A stretch of DNA of 64,000 bases from Arenibacter aquaticus (GTDB lineage: Bacteria; Bacteroidota; Bacteroidia; Flavobacteriales; Flavobacteriaceae). Where the stretch lies: NCBI RefSeq assembly GCF_003957295.1, contig NZ_RQPJ01000021.1, forward strand, positions 480,210 through 544,209. Direction: 5' to 3'. The notes under the pieces are model-generated. The model saw only the letters and a list, made by a program, of their open reading frames with translations, made no database searches and was not told the DNA's origin. The translations under genes and the position numbers were made by a program. This document shows, one piece after another, positions 54,501 through 62,865 of the stretch (its first letter is position 1; each line of letters opens with the position of its first letter).

Positions 54501-54750
54501 AGTTTCCGTCAAAATCTGTCACCGTACCGGTTGTTGTTCCCTTTATTATTACACTGGCACCGGGAAGGGGAATGCCATCTTCATCGGTTACCGTTCCTTG
54601 TACAATCGATTGTATTTTTTCCGATAAAATACTGTTGTCCTTTAGATTTGCATGGACAGCTGTGGTTGAAATGCCCATGGAAAAAAGCATGACGGGTAAT
54701 AGGAATCCCGTTGCCTTAGGCATCAATTTGTCTAAGCGATTTTTCATCAT
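51523..54750 (-). CDS. SusC/RagA-family TonB-dependent transporter
   Basis: A 1075-residue outer-membrane transporter for glycan fragments. The signal peptide is followed by a carboxypeptidase-like domain (about 48-125: VQGTVTDEDGIPLPGASVII), the SusC signature LEEVVVVGYGTQKKKNLTGS near residue 130, the plug (LVDGVPMDLERINPNDIKSV, then LKDASAAAVYGARGAFGVIL) and the barrel ending in a Phe (FGVNVSF). It is the first gene of the susC1-susD1-lyase unit; 548 bp without genes lies upstream. Confidence 0.97.
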   Translation of the reverse strand: MMKNRLDKLMPKATGFLLPVMLFSMGISTTAVHANLKDNSILSEKIQSIVQGTVTDEDGIPLPGASVIIKGTTTGTVTDFDGNYSLEAPSDAILVFSYIGYKSTEVPVDGKSTVNASMPIDAGQLEEVVVVGYGTQKKKNLTGSVGIADAERLENRPITSAGQGLQGVVPNLNISIRNGDPTGSADFNIRGFESINGGSPLILVDGVPMDLERINPNDIKSVSVLKDASAAAVYGARGAFGVILVETKKGRVGKTSINFSTQQSYAKPIFHIDPVTDPYDLVTYINKATIRTSGQPAYDDDYVAGAKRYSENPIPENEWGVKNGTLRYFGNNEYNDKAIADFSPQKTYDFSISGATEKASYYVSFGYLSKDGYINNADKNEKFKRYNILMKTDYQVNDWLNLDSKIVYNNQNSDKPHFYNWDVNINTVARVTSITPLKFPDLPYYQTPGDRATYEPYIGMYFGTFLPYLEDGGRDTFVAGDIWLTQGVTLDPAPGLKIRSDFSYNSFNRNDRDVASKIEIVSTDLNADPIITNGLSGNDYIQETNNRNEYYVFNAFAEYEFNADKANKDHFLKAMIGFNQEWGHKRYFSARAQTLITPQINNISATTGAQTTNGNETAFSLRGGFYRLNYIFKDRYLFEANGRYDGTSRFPTDDRFGFFPSFSAGWNVSEESFMNSAAGWLDQFKIRGSWGSLGNQSVESNYGNYPYITSLGSNTSPFILGSGRTPYVSPGGLVSPSLTWETVVSKNIGLDLALFSNKLAVTADYYTRDTKDMLMSVDYPGLLGTGAPASNAADLRTNGWELSVTWRDTFGEHGRWGLNLALSDNQTEITKYDNPSGSLSEYYVGQKIGDIWGYETVGIFQTDSEVAAAPDQSPIGNNWSAGDIQYADLNGDGKIDRGSQTLDDPGDYKIIGNTTARYSFGINPDIKYKNWSLDLFFQGLFRDYLPSNGNWNAFYPSNSNLVEKYYITESWSPENPDAYFAAPLVGTNDKRNILPQSRYVQDASYIRLKNVTLSFNLPSTLLDNLGMTKGQLYLAGQNLWESTKMHKPLDPESVFTVTQEYYLQRILTFGVNVSF

Positions 54751-55298
54751 AATAATTTAGTTGGTTTTAAAATAGTTGTTAATCCTGTTATTATTTGTCC
54801 CCTCGTAATTTAAAATTCAATTTAAAGCCAAATTCCATAAACCTAAATATTAACTTAAAAGTTTATGAGAATCTTAGTTGTGTTACAGATTTAGTGGGTA
54901 GTTGGCACAATTTTATGTCATAAATTACGTGTTAACAAATAATTAACTTTTCGAATATAAGAATAGATTTGGAATAAAAAAATATTTTTTCAACTCTATT
55001 AGTGAAGTGATTTAGTGGTGTTCCAATTAAAAAGAAGGGTGCATTGGTGATTATACAGGAGGTCTATGGGTGCTTCTTTTGAATTATATAAACTTAATAA
55101 TTTGGATTGGAATTGGACTAAATGGCATATATAGCAGTTCTAGAGAATTCTCACTTTTCCTAATACCCAATACTTAAATTTAAAATTTCAGAGCATCTTA
55201 TGCTGTTTTAGAACCCGCTTCTTTTGGGCCTTACTCAACCCCATATCCTAATAGAATTGAGGTAATTCATACATAGTAGTAACTATGATAAGCCATTA
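54751..55298. other. 548-bp gene-free gap inside the PUL
   Basis: Separates sulfatase 1 from susC1. No reading frame or RNA gene was seen. It should hold the promoter of the susC1 unit, but no exact TAnnTTTG is found. An 8-bp inverted repeat AAAAGAAG/CTTCTTTT occurs at 55030-55080. Confidence 0.5.
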
Positions 55299-56825
55299 TT
55301 ATTCTGGCTTTTTTACATATTTCAAGGAAGATATGCGCTTACCAGTCTTGTAATCCAATCGCTTTCCGTAGTAGATATAATTATCAAAGACATCACCCTT
55401 ACCCAATGTCCTGGGATCTCCCTGTGCTATAAGCTCCGCTTCCATTTGGGAACGTAGTTTGGCAATTTGGCCAGCGTATTCCGGAAGAATAGCGAGATTA
55501 TTTATGCAATGGGGATCCTTTTGTATATTGTAGAGTTCGTGCTCTGGCCTTTTGTCAAAATTCATCTCAAAATAGAAATACTCTTCATCTTCCGGTACTA
55601 AATCTGTAAGATATTTTTTAGTGGGTGAACCATCACAATTCAAGAAACCGTATTCCGGGTTACCAACAGGCCATCTTTCCGGTTTTATATTGTGAACGTA
55701 TAAGAGGGAATCGTTACGTATGGCACGCACTGGATATGCCAAATCTTTTCCGTCTTCATTGGAACGGCCCACATCATGACGTTCTTTGCCCAAAAGGACA
55801 TGGTCTCTTAGAGGGTCTATTTGCCCCGACTTCTTGGATAGTAATTGTTTCATAAGGCTTGTACCGGTCATTTGTTGGTGTGGGGCCTTACCCACTACTT
55901 CCATGAAGGTGGGTGCCAAATCTGAAAAACTAACAAAATCGTTCACCCTGCGCCCTGGGATTATTCTACCCTTCCAATACGCTATCAATGGGATGTGAAA
56001 GCCTTCCTCATAGATTTGCCCTTTAACCCTAGGGAAAGGCATGCCGTGATCCGAGGTTATCACTATCAAGGTATTGTTCAACAGTCCCCTACCCTCTAGT
56101 ATGTTAATTGCACGTCCTACCTGGGTGTCATACCATTCCACCTCATTGGCATAATCCAATAGATCTCCGCGGACTATTTCGTTGTCCGGATAAAAGGGAG
56201 GTACTGCTGCTTCCTTTAATTCCCGACCAGCTTTTTTCCACGAATCCAATTCATAGGACCGATGTGGTTCTTTGGCTCCCAGCCAAAAGCAGAACGGGGC
56301 AGTTTTTCCCTTTTTATTTAGAAACTCCTCAAAATTGGCAGCATAATCTATGTCGCTAATTCCTTTATAAGGGGGGGCTGTTCGTATGCGGTTATATTGG
56401 GGTCCTGCAGGATTGTCTTGTGTATCATAGACGCCAGGACCCCATCCTTTTCCAGTGAAACCTACCTTATACCCTTGTTTCTCCAATAATTGTGGATAGG
56501 TTTTAAACTCGGTAGGAAACCTACCATTGTGGTCAGCGGCTTCTTTGAGTTGCCAACTATACTTGCCTGTAAGGATACAAGCCCTTGCGGGGGAGCATTT
56601 GGGGTTACCATTATAGGCATTGTCAAAGACAACTCCTTCCTTGGCTATGCTGTCTATGGAAGGAGTCTTTACAAAGGTGTCGCCATAAGCCCCAAAACTC
56701 TTCATGGAAGCATCGTCTGCGATACAAAATAGAATATTTGGTCTTTTAATATTGGATTGACCATTGACTAATTGGCTTAGACAAACAGCCGCAAATATCA
56801 AGGTGACTATTTTTCTACTTCTCAT
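55299..56825 (-). CDS. S1-family sulfatase, sulfamidase (SGSH)-like
   Basis: A 508-residue exported enzyme (signal peptide ends near residue 22). The formylglycine motif is Cys77-Ser-Pro-Ala-Arg81 in NPKCSPARACILTGKYS; calcium ligands Asp37/Asp38 are in CIADDAS. The segments WLGAKEPHRSYE and ITSDHGMPFPRVKGQIYEEG are close to N-sulfoglucosamine sulfohydrolase and related S1_8-type enzymes. An N-sulfated or sulfated hexosamine substrate is therefore possible, but subfamily is judged by eye only. Cys77 needs a formylglycine maturase encoded elsewhere. Confidence 0.92.
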   Translation of the reverse strand: MRSRKIVTLIFAAVCLSQLVNGQSNIKRPNILFCIADDASMKSFGAYGDTFVKTPSIDSIAKEGVVFDNAYNGNPKCSPARACILTGKYSWQLKEAADHNGRFPTEFKTYPQLLEKQGYKVGFTGKGWGPGVYDTQDNPAGPQYNRIRTAPPYKGISDIDYAANFEEFLNKKGKTAPFCFWLGAKEPHRSYELDSWKKAGRELKEAAVPPFYPDNEIVRGDLLDYANEVEWYDTQVGRAINILEGRGLLNNTLIVITSDHGMPFPRVKGQIYEEGFHIPLIAYWKGRIIPGRRVNDFVSFSDLAPTFMEVVGKAPHQQMTGTSLMKQLLSKKSGQIDPLRDHVLLGKERHDVGRSNEDGKDLAYPVRAIRNDSLLYVHNIKPERWPVGNPEYGFLNCDGSPTKKYLTDLVPEDEEYFYFEMNFDKRPEHELYNIQKDPHCINNLAILPEYAGQIAKLRSQMEAELIAQGDPRTLGKGDVFDNYIYYGKRLDYKTGKRISSLKYVKKPE

Positions 56826-56991
56826 ATGATACTATTTACTTGGATTCCATGAATAAGGATTATTAAACTATATGGCTTCTATCCACAGTTTTTAAAATTT
56901 AAAACACAGTATTGCTATATCCGCAGATTAAAAGGAAAATGATCCAGGCACAATGTGGTTTTGGCCAATTTCTTGTGGGATTTATATCAGT

Positions 56992-58554
56992 TTATTTAAG
57001 TTCCAAAGCTTGCACATCCTTACCGGATTTACCCCTAATTTCTTGAAAATCAGCGATCAATTCCTGCAGTTTTTCCGGGTTGGAGGAAGCTAAATTCTCT
57101 CTTTGACTAGGATCTTTGGCCAGGTTATACAGTTGATATTCGTTTGAATTGCCCAGCTCAATATTTACCCATTTATTAATTGCAGCTCCTTTATACGGTG
57201 GAATCATTGCCCAATCACCTTTTCTAAAGGCTGTTCTGGATGTGGCCTCCAACACCAGTTGTTCCCTACCATTATTGGATTTACCTAAAAATACGTCCAA
57301 GAGGTTTTTACTGTCCTCTCCTGTTCTATCGCTTCCTACCAAGGCGGCCATTGAGGTTAGCAAGTCTACCTGGCATACCAAGGCGTCCGACTTTGCTGGA
57401 GTTATCTTGCCTTTCCAATAGGTGATGAATGGCACACGGGTGCCGGCGTCAAACAAACTGTATTTGCCACCTCTTAAATGACCGGATGGGGTATGGTCTC
57501 CCAATTTTTCCACGGCGTCGTCATAGTATCCATCATTTACGACTGGGCCATTGTCACTGGAGAATACGATTAAGGTATTTTCTAGTAGGCCCTCGTTTTC
57601 CAAGGTTTTCATAAATTCACCTATAACCCAATCGGCTTCCAAAATAACGTCACCTCTTGGTCCCATTCCGGATTTGCCGGCAAAGCGAGGGTGTGGTGTC
57701 CGTGGTACGTGGGGTTGCTGTAGGGCGTAGTACAGAAAGAAAGGCTTGTTCTTGTGTTCTTTCACATACTGTTGGGCCTTGGCCAAAAAGTGGTCGGCCA
57801 TATCAACATCGCTCCATTTGGCGGCTTCCCCTCCTTTCATAAAGCCTATTCTGGGTATACCGTTAACAATACTGTTATTGTGTCCATGATGCCATTTCAT
57901 GGTAGTGAGCTCCGGATTGTCCAGACCTGTTGGCTCCCCTTCAAAATTTTTCTTGTAACTTACTTCTATTGGGTCATTGGGGTCTAGTCCGTCTACACGG
58001 CCATCTTTAATGTATACTGTAGGAACCCTATCCTGGGTAGCAGCCAAGATATAGGAATAATCAAACCCTACCTCATTGGGGCCCGGAGAAACCCTCTCGT
58101 TCCAGTCTACCATTCCACTGCCCAAACCTAAATGCCATTTGCCAACAATACCTGTGGAGTAGCCTTCTTCCTGTAACATTTTAGGGACGGTCATTTGTTT
58201 GGTATCAATTATCAAGGGAGCGGTACCCGGCAATATTTTGGCATCTTTATTGCGCCATGGATACCGTCCTGTTAATATGGCGTACCTACTGGGGGTACAT
58301 GTTGCCGAGGTAGCATAGCCGTTGGTAAATTGCACACCTCCCTCTGCCAGTGCATCCATATTAGGGGTGCTGATTTCAGTAGCACCATAGGCGCTCATAT
58401 CACCATATCCCAAGTCGTCCATATATATAAATACGATATTGGGTTTTTTTTCAGTCTCGGTAACAGTAGTTGTTTTCTCCTCCTTGGATTTACATGATAC
58501 CAAAAGCAAGATGGCTATGGCGGCCTGGAAATAATTCCTTCTAATAATTTTCAT
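56992..58554 (-). CDS. S1-family arylsulfatase-like lipoprotein
   Basis: A 520-residue lipoprotein sulfatase: lipidated Cys21 in LLLVSCKS, Asp46/Asp47 in IYMDDLGYGD, and formylglycine Cys86-Thr-Pro-Ser-Arg90 in SATCTPSRYAILTGRYPW. GIVGKWHLGLGS and FFLYYALQQPHVPRTPHPRF are typical of arylsulfatase A/GALNS-type enzymes. It removes sulfate esters from carbohydrate, with the exact position unknown. It lies 166 bp upstream of sulfatase 1 in the same direction and is anchored, unlike that enzyme. Confidence 0.93.
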   Translation of the reverse strand: MKIIRRNYFQAAIAILLLVSCKSKEEKTTTVTETEKKPNIVFIYMDDLGYGDMSAYGATEISTPNMDALAEGGVQFTNGYATSATCTPSRYAILTGRYPWRNKDAKILPGTAPLIIDTKQMTVPKMLQEEGYSTGIVGKWHLGLGSGMVDWNERVSPGPNEVGFDYSYILAATQDRVPTVYIKDGRVDGLDPNDPIEVSYKKNFEGEPTGLDNPELTTMKWHHGHNNSIVNGIPRIGFMKGGEAAKWSDVDMADHFLAKAQQYVKEHKNKPFFLYYALQQPHVPRTPHPRFAGKSGMGPRGDVILEADWVIGEFMKTLENEGLLENTLIVFSSDNGPVVNDGYYDDAVEKLGDHTPSGHLRGGKYSLFDAGTRVPFITYWKGKITPAKSDALVCQVDLLTSMAALVGSDRTGEDSKNLLDVFLGKSNNGREQLVLEATSRTAFRKGDWAMIPPYKGAAINKWVNIELGNSNEYQLYNLAKDPSQRENLASSNPEKLQELIADFQEIRGKSGKDVQALELK

Positions 58555-58651
58555 TTCTCTGATTAGTTGATTTTAATAATATGGGCTTTATCAGCCAAAA
58601 ATATACAATTTACTTATGTCTTTTAGCTTTTTTAAGCCATTTAATAAGGTG

Positions 58652-61177
58652 TTAAACTATTACGGTTTCTTTTGGGTCCGTACTTATTTGGACAGACTTA
58701 ATTACTTTTTCATCTTCCCCCTCCCCTATTATCAAAGTGTACTTTCCCAAGGAGAATACGGCTGGGACATATTCCTTTCCTTTTATACGCATGGCCTTTA
58801 CCGTTTCATTGTTTTCTTCATTTATTATCCTAATAAGCTGGTTGGCTTGCTTGCATTGTAATTTTGGCAAGTAGCCCAGGGGTCTTCTTCCATCGTTATC
58901 ATTTTGATCTATGGTCAATGGCCAACCGGGATAGGTATTTTCCTTTGAATCGATATCCAAATTTGCCAAAAACCGAATGGCTTCCATAGTAATGGTCCTG
59001 GCCTTGGTATTAAAGGTGACAATACCAAAACCAGATGCCTTTTTCTGAGCTTTTAGATATCTATTTTTCTCTTCGTTAAAATCGTCTTCCGGATTCCCAA
59101 CGGCGTAGATATAATTATAGTTACCAAAACCATCGCGATAACAGCCCGTATTGGGCAATGCGTGCTCCGGTCTGTCTGTAAAAGGAATATTGACCGAATC
59201 CGGTTGCCCCCATCTAGGGTACCCTGTTGAAATAGCCGGGGTACAAAATGTCCATCCCCCATCGCGTATCCCATCTACACTATATTGTACCATAAAGGGT
59301 AAATGTTGGTCCCCATTTATATGAAAGGCACTTGCCTTCCTAAGGGTTCTAATAACTTTATCGCGTTTGGATTTGGGCCATCCACCTGAATCCAAATCCC
59401 CAAACAAGAATTGCTTTCTAGGACCATGGTGGGTACCTACGTTAGAAAATAGGGTCTGACTCAATAATACCTTCATGTCTGTTCCTTCCCAATCTTCAAT
59501 CCATTTATCTAGAAATTCCATTTGCCGGTTGCCAATAAAATCCAGGTTTTGGGCATCCAATTCCTCTGGTGTAGCAGGTGCAGTAAGATGATCAATCCGT
59601 CCTTTCCCCGGTCTAAGCATTTCCGGCCCCGATTTAAATAGCCTGTCACTTACAATGGCGAAACTCACCCTGCCGTATACCATTTGCGTATACCAATTAT
59701 TTATTCCTGAAGGTAACGGCTTAGGGTCATAGGGATCGGGAAGGTGACCGCACTGTGTACGGTAAACTACGTTTACCATGTTAGGGGTTTGAACCAGTCC
59801 CCCATGGGCGTCCTGAACTTTTTTCCATTTTTCAAACGAAATTCCTTGTCCGCCTTCTCCCCACAAATTCCCTTGATATACATCATGGTCGTCCGGGGTA
59901 CAAATGGTAGGCCTATCCCTCATAATATTGCCAAAGGCCCATCCAAACATATACCATTTGCCCAAATAATTCAAGATAGCACTGTCCTCTGGTTGTCTTT
60001 TAATAGGATATCCCCCATTCCCCTCATATAACTGGTCCCCGGAAAAAAAGAGCATATCGGGATCTGTTTTTTCAAGGTTTTCCACTAGAGGCCTATAAGG
60101 ATATCCGGCCCATTCCTGGCAGGTCAACCCTCCAAATCGTAGTGGTTTTCCAATGGGTTCCTGCCTAATAGTGCCTTCATAAAATTGTTTTTTTCCATCT
60201 ATCTTATATACCAAGCGGTAATTGGTGTTTTCGGTGGAGTTCCAATCTGTTATCTGAAATATGGCGGTATAGGATACAGTATCTATTTCTAAAGTTTTTT
60301 CTTTCACCCATCTATTATTTCTACGGAATTGTAGTTCTACTTTTTGGGAATCTTTTTCTCCTACCGGTGGGAATTGAGCCGTTAGTTTTAAGGTGTTTTT
60401 GGATAGGGTGTACATTGCCCATAGCACTGGCCCAAAACTGTTGGAAGGATTATATTCTACTTTATTGCCTTCAACACTCAAGTATTTGGACCAAAAGGTG
60501 CTGCCTCCCTTTTCGTTCATATTTTGCTCCAAAGCCACCAAACCGGCCAATTCACCAGAATGTTGGTAGGTTAATTGGGCTTTCTGATCCTTGAGATCTA
60601 CCACGGACAACTGGCATTGATATCCATTATCATTAGGAGCTGTCTCTAACTGCAATTCAAATTCCGTATAGTCAAATCCTCTGGGTAAAGTAACTTCCTC
60701 TTTGCCTACAAACAACTTGCCCTCTAAGCTGACACCCATGGCTAGCCCTTGGCCAAAATAGCAAGCGGCCTTTATGCTGTTCCTGTCCGTACTGTCCTGT
60801 ATACCCACAGTAAAGCCTACGCTGCCCTTGGTTTTGTCATTTCCCAACAGCCCCAACTTACTTTTTATCTTAAAATCTCCTTTATCCTTTTTAAGTAGGT
60901 AGGTCAATAGATTTAAACGCGTGTTCTTTTTGGTACTCTTACACTGTAGTCTATTGTTTGTTATTTCCCAATCCTCCATAGGAATACTCCAGAAATCCTT
61001 GCCTATCCATATTCTATCATTTAGGCGTTCAAAATTAAATTCGGCCGATATTGAAATTTCTCTTTTACTACTTTCTTCCAATAACTCATTTTGGCCGAGT
61101 ATATTAGGGAAAGGGTGGGCCATTATAGGAATGGCCCATCCTGCTTTTTGAATAAATTTTCTTCTTTTTAAGCTCAT
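58652..61177 (-). CDS. PhoD-like metallophosphatase with N-terminal lectin-like domain
   Basis: An 841-residue enzyme. The start MSLKRRKFIQKAGWAIP fits a twin-arginine signal. Residues 45-240 look like a concanavalin/LamG-type beta sandwich, residues 245-345 an Fn3-like PhoD_N domain, and residues 346-720 the PhoD phosphatase with FFSGDQLYEGNGG (Asp381) and TPDDHDVYQGN (Asp429-Asp430-His431-Asp432). PhoD enzymes cleave phosphate diesters or monoesters with Fe/Ca. In a sulfatase-rich PUL it may act on phosphate or sulfate groups of the glycan. It lies 13 bp after the susD2 stop. Confidence 0.88.
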   Translation of the reverse strand: MSLKRRKFIQKAGWAIPIMAHPFPNILGQNELLEESSKREISISAEFNFERLNDRIWIGKDFWSIPMEDWEITNNRLQCKSTKKNTRLNLLTYLLKKDKGDFKIKSKLGLLGNDKTKGSVGFTVGIQDSTDRNSIKAACYFGQGLAMGVSLEGKLFVGKEEVTLPRGFDYTEFELQLETAPNDNGYQCQLSVVDLKDQKAQLTYQHSGELAGLVALEQNMNEKGGSTFWSKYLSVEGNKVEYNPSNSFGPVLWAMYTLSKNTLKLTAQFPPVGEKDSQKVELQFRRNNRWVKEKTLEIDTVSYTAIFQITDWNSTENTNYRLVYKIDGKKQFYEGTIRQEPIGKPLRFGGLTCQEWAGYPYRPLVENLEKTDPDMLFFSGDQLYEGNGGYPIKRQPEDSAILNYLGKWYMFGWAFGNIMRDRPTICTPDDHDVYQGNLWGEGGQGISFEKWKKVQDAHGGLVQTPNMVNVVYRTQCGHLPDPYDPKPLPSGINNWYTQMVYGRVSFAIVSDRLFKSGPEMLRPGKGRIDHLTAPATPEELDAQNLDFIGNRQMEFLDKWIEDWEGTDMKVLLSQTLFSNVGTHHGPRKQFLFGDLDSGGWPKSKRDKVIRTLRKASAFHINGDQHLPFMVQYSVDGIRDGGWTFCTPAISTGYPRWGQPDSVNIPFTDRPEHALPNTGCYRDGFGNYNYIYAVGNPEDDFNEEKNRYLKAQKKASGFGIVTFNTKARTITMEAIRFLANLDIDSKENTYPGWPLTIDQNDNDGRRPLGYLPKLQCKQANQLIRIINEENNETVKAMRIKGKEYVPAVFSLGKYTLIIGEGEDEKVIKSVQISTDPKETVIV

Positions 61178-61190
61178 GTGCTTTATAAAT

Positions 61191-62861
61191 TTAATTTCCT
61201 AATTTAGGATTTACGTTTACCTCTGTTTCTGGTATTGGCCAAACGTCATCAACTCCTTCCCGGAAATTTTTAGTGGTGACATACCATCTGGACTGGGCGT
61301 CTATTTTCTTGGAGGTAGTTGGATACAAGGTTGAATTTGGGAAGGGAGCCCCCCAAAAATCACCTACCAATACTTCGTCACCAATTTCCCATCTAAATAT
61401 ATCCCATAATCGCTGACCTTCCAACGCTAATTCAATTCTTCTTTCATTTCGTAAGATTGGCCTTAAGAGATCAGCATCGGTTTCGGTTATAGGAGGCAAT
61501 CCTACAGAGGCCCTTCCTCTCACAGCATTTATGGTAAGGTCCAATAATTCCTGGGTTATTGGGTTTCCAGCTTCTAGTTCCGCTTCCAAATAACTAAGCA
61601 ATACTTCGGCATATCTAATAATTGGAATATTACCACCATAGTCGGACCTCAGATTGCCACTAAAAGATTCGTCAAAGAATTTTCTCAATCCATATCCCGT
61701 TCTAGTTGCCTGTTTGGAATAGGTCAATTGATCTACAGATCCGGTGGAATCTGGATGACAATCATAGGTCTTACCAGCAAAGGTTGACCCGTCCCATATA
61801 AAGTTATATCTAAATCTTGGATCCCTATTGGCTCCCATATCAGAATAGTCAAATCTGGGATCGTCATAGGACAATGGCGTTCCATCATCAAAACCATAGG
61901 CATCGGCCAAGCTTCCCAAGGGGTTTACTATATGCCAGCCCGAGGCAACTGCGGGGTAAGCATGCTGTGGCAGAGCATTGCCAGCCTGTCCTCCAAAATA
62001 CTGGGAACTAAAAATATTCTCACTACTGGCCTCATTGGTCGGCGTAAACAACGATTGATAATCCGGGTCAATGATATTATCGCCCTCATCTATAATTTGT
62101 TTGTAGACCTGCGACGCCTCATTGAATTTCTTTTCACCTAGATAAAGTCTTCCCAAGAAAGCCCATGCGGCCTGTTTACTTGCCCTACCAGCTTCATCAG
62201 CTTTGAGTTCACCAAAAGAAGGTAAAACTGCAGCGGCAGCCTTAAGCTCGTTTTCCACAAAAGCAACCAATTCACTTTTGGAAGCCTTATCAACATTATT
62301 GGCTTCATCAGGAGTCAAGGTAGTGGTTACAAGGGGAGCACTGCCCCAAAATTGGGAAATATAAAAATACTGTGTGGCCCTTAAAAACTGAACTTCCGCG
62401 GACATTCTATCTATTTTGGCCTGTTCCATTGCTACCTCATCAATATTCTCCAGAAAATCGTTACAGATAGCTATCCGTTTATAGGACCCCTTCCAATATC
62501 CGTTTACTACATTGTTATTGGGTAAAAGGGTACCGTTTGTTAAGCGGTTCTGGGTAGAGTTGTCACCTCTACGGTCATATGCATTATCGGTTGCAAATTC
62601 CATAAATACTATACCACAATAGGTCCACCAATCTGACGGGACAACCTGTGTCCCATATTCTATGGCGCCCCTATATGCTCCGGTAAGGGCAATATTGGCA
62701 TTGGACTCTGATGTCCAGAAATTATCCGCGGCAAAAGCGTTGCTAGGGAATTGCTCCAGCTCCTTATCGCATGAAACCATAGTTCCCAAACTAAGGCTCC
62801 CAATGATAAGGAATCTAAGGAAGTTGGATTTAGATGACTGTTTGTTATATATTTTGAACAT
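61191..62861 (-). CDS. SusD/RagB-family glycan-binding lipoprotein, second copy
   Basis: A 556-residue lipoprotein with lipidated Cys31 in GTMVSCDKELEQ. SusD features are FWTSESNANIALTGAYRGAI early, YAEVLLSYLEAELEAG and LRNERRIELALEGQRLWDIF late, and the ending VWPIPETEVNVNPKLGN. It differs strongly from the first SusD, so it probably binds another part or size of the glycan. It starts 4 bp after the SusC-like gene, as is usual for a pair. Confidence 0.96.
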   Translation of the reverse strand: MFKIYNKQSSKSNFLRFLIIGSLSLGTMVSCDKELEQFPSNAFAADNFWTSESNANIALTGAYRGAIEYGTQVVPSDWWTYCGIVFMEFATDNAYDRRGDNSTQNRLTNGTLLPNNNVVNGYWKGSYKRIAICNDFLENIDEVAMEQAKIDRMSAEVQFLRATQYFYISQFWGSAPLVTTTLTPDEANNVDKASKSELVAFVENELKAAAAVLPSFGELKADEAGRASKQAAWAFLGRLYLGEKKFNEASQVYKQIIDEGDNIIDPDYQSLFTPTNEASSENIFSSQYFGGQAGNALPQHAYPAVASGWHIVNPLGSLADAYGFDDGTPLSYDDPRFDYSDMGANRDPRFRYNFIWDGSTFAGKTYDCHPDSTGSVDQLTYSKQATRTGYGLRKFFDESFSGNLRSDYGGNIPIIRYAEVLLSYLEAELEAGNPITQELLDLTINAVRGRASVGLPPITETDADLLRPILRNERRIELALEGQRLWDIFRWEIGDEVLVGDFWGAPFPNSTLYPTTSKKIDAQSRWYVTTKNFREGVDDVWPIPETEVNVNPKLGN

Positions 62862-62865
62862 GATC

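Noticed and set aside
55030-55080. 8-bp inverted repeat in the PUL gap as a terminator
   Set aside because: Loop of 35 bases and A/T-only arms; expected by chance in AT-rich DNA.
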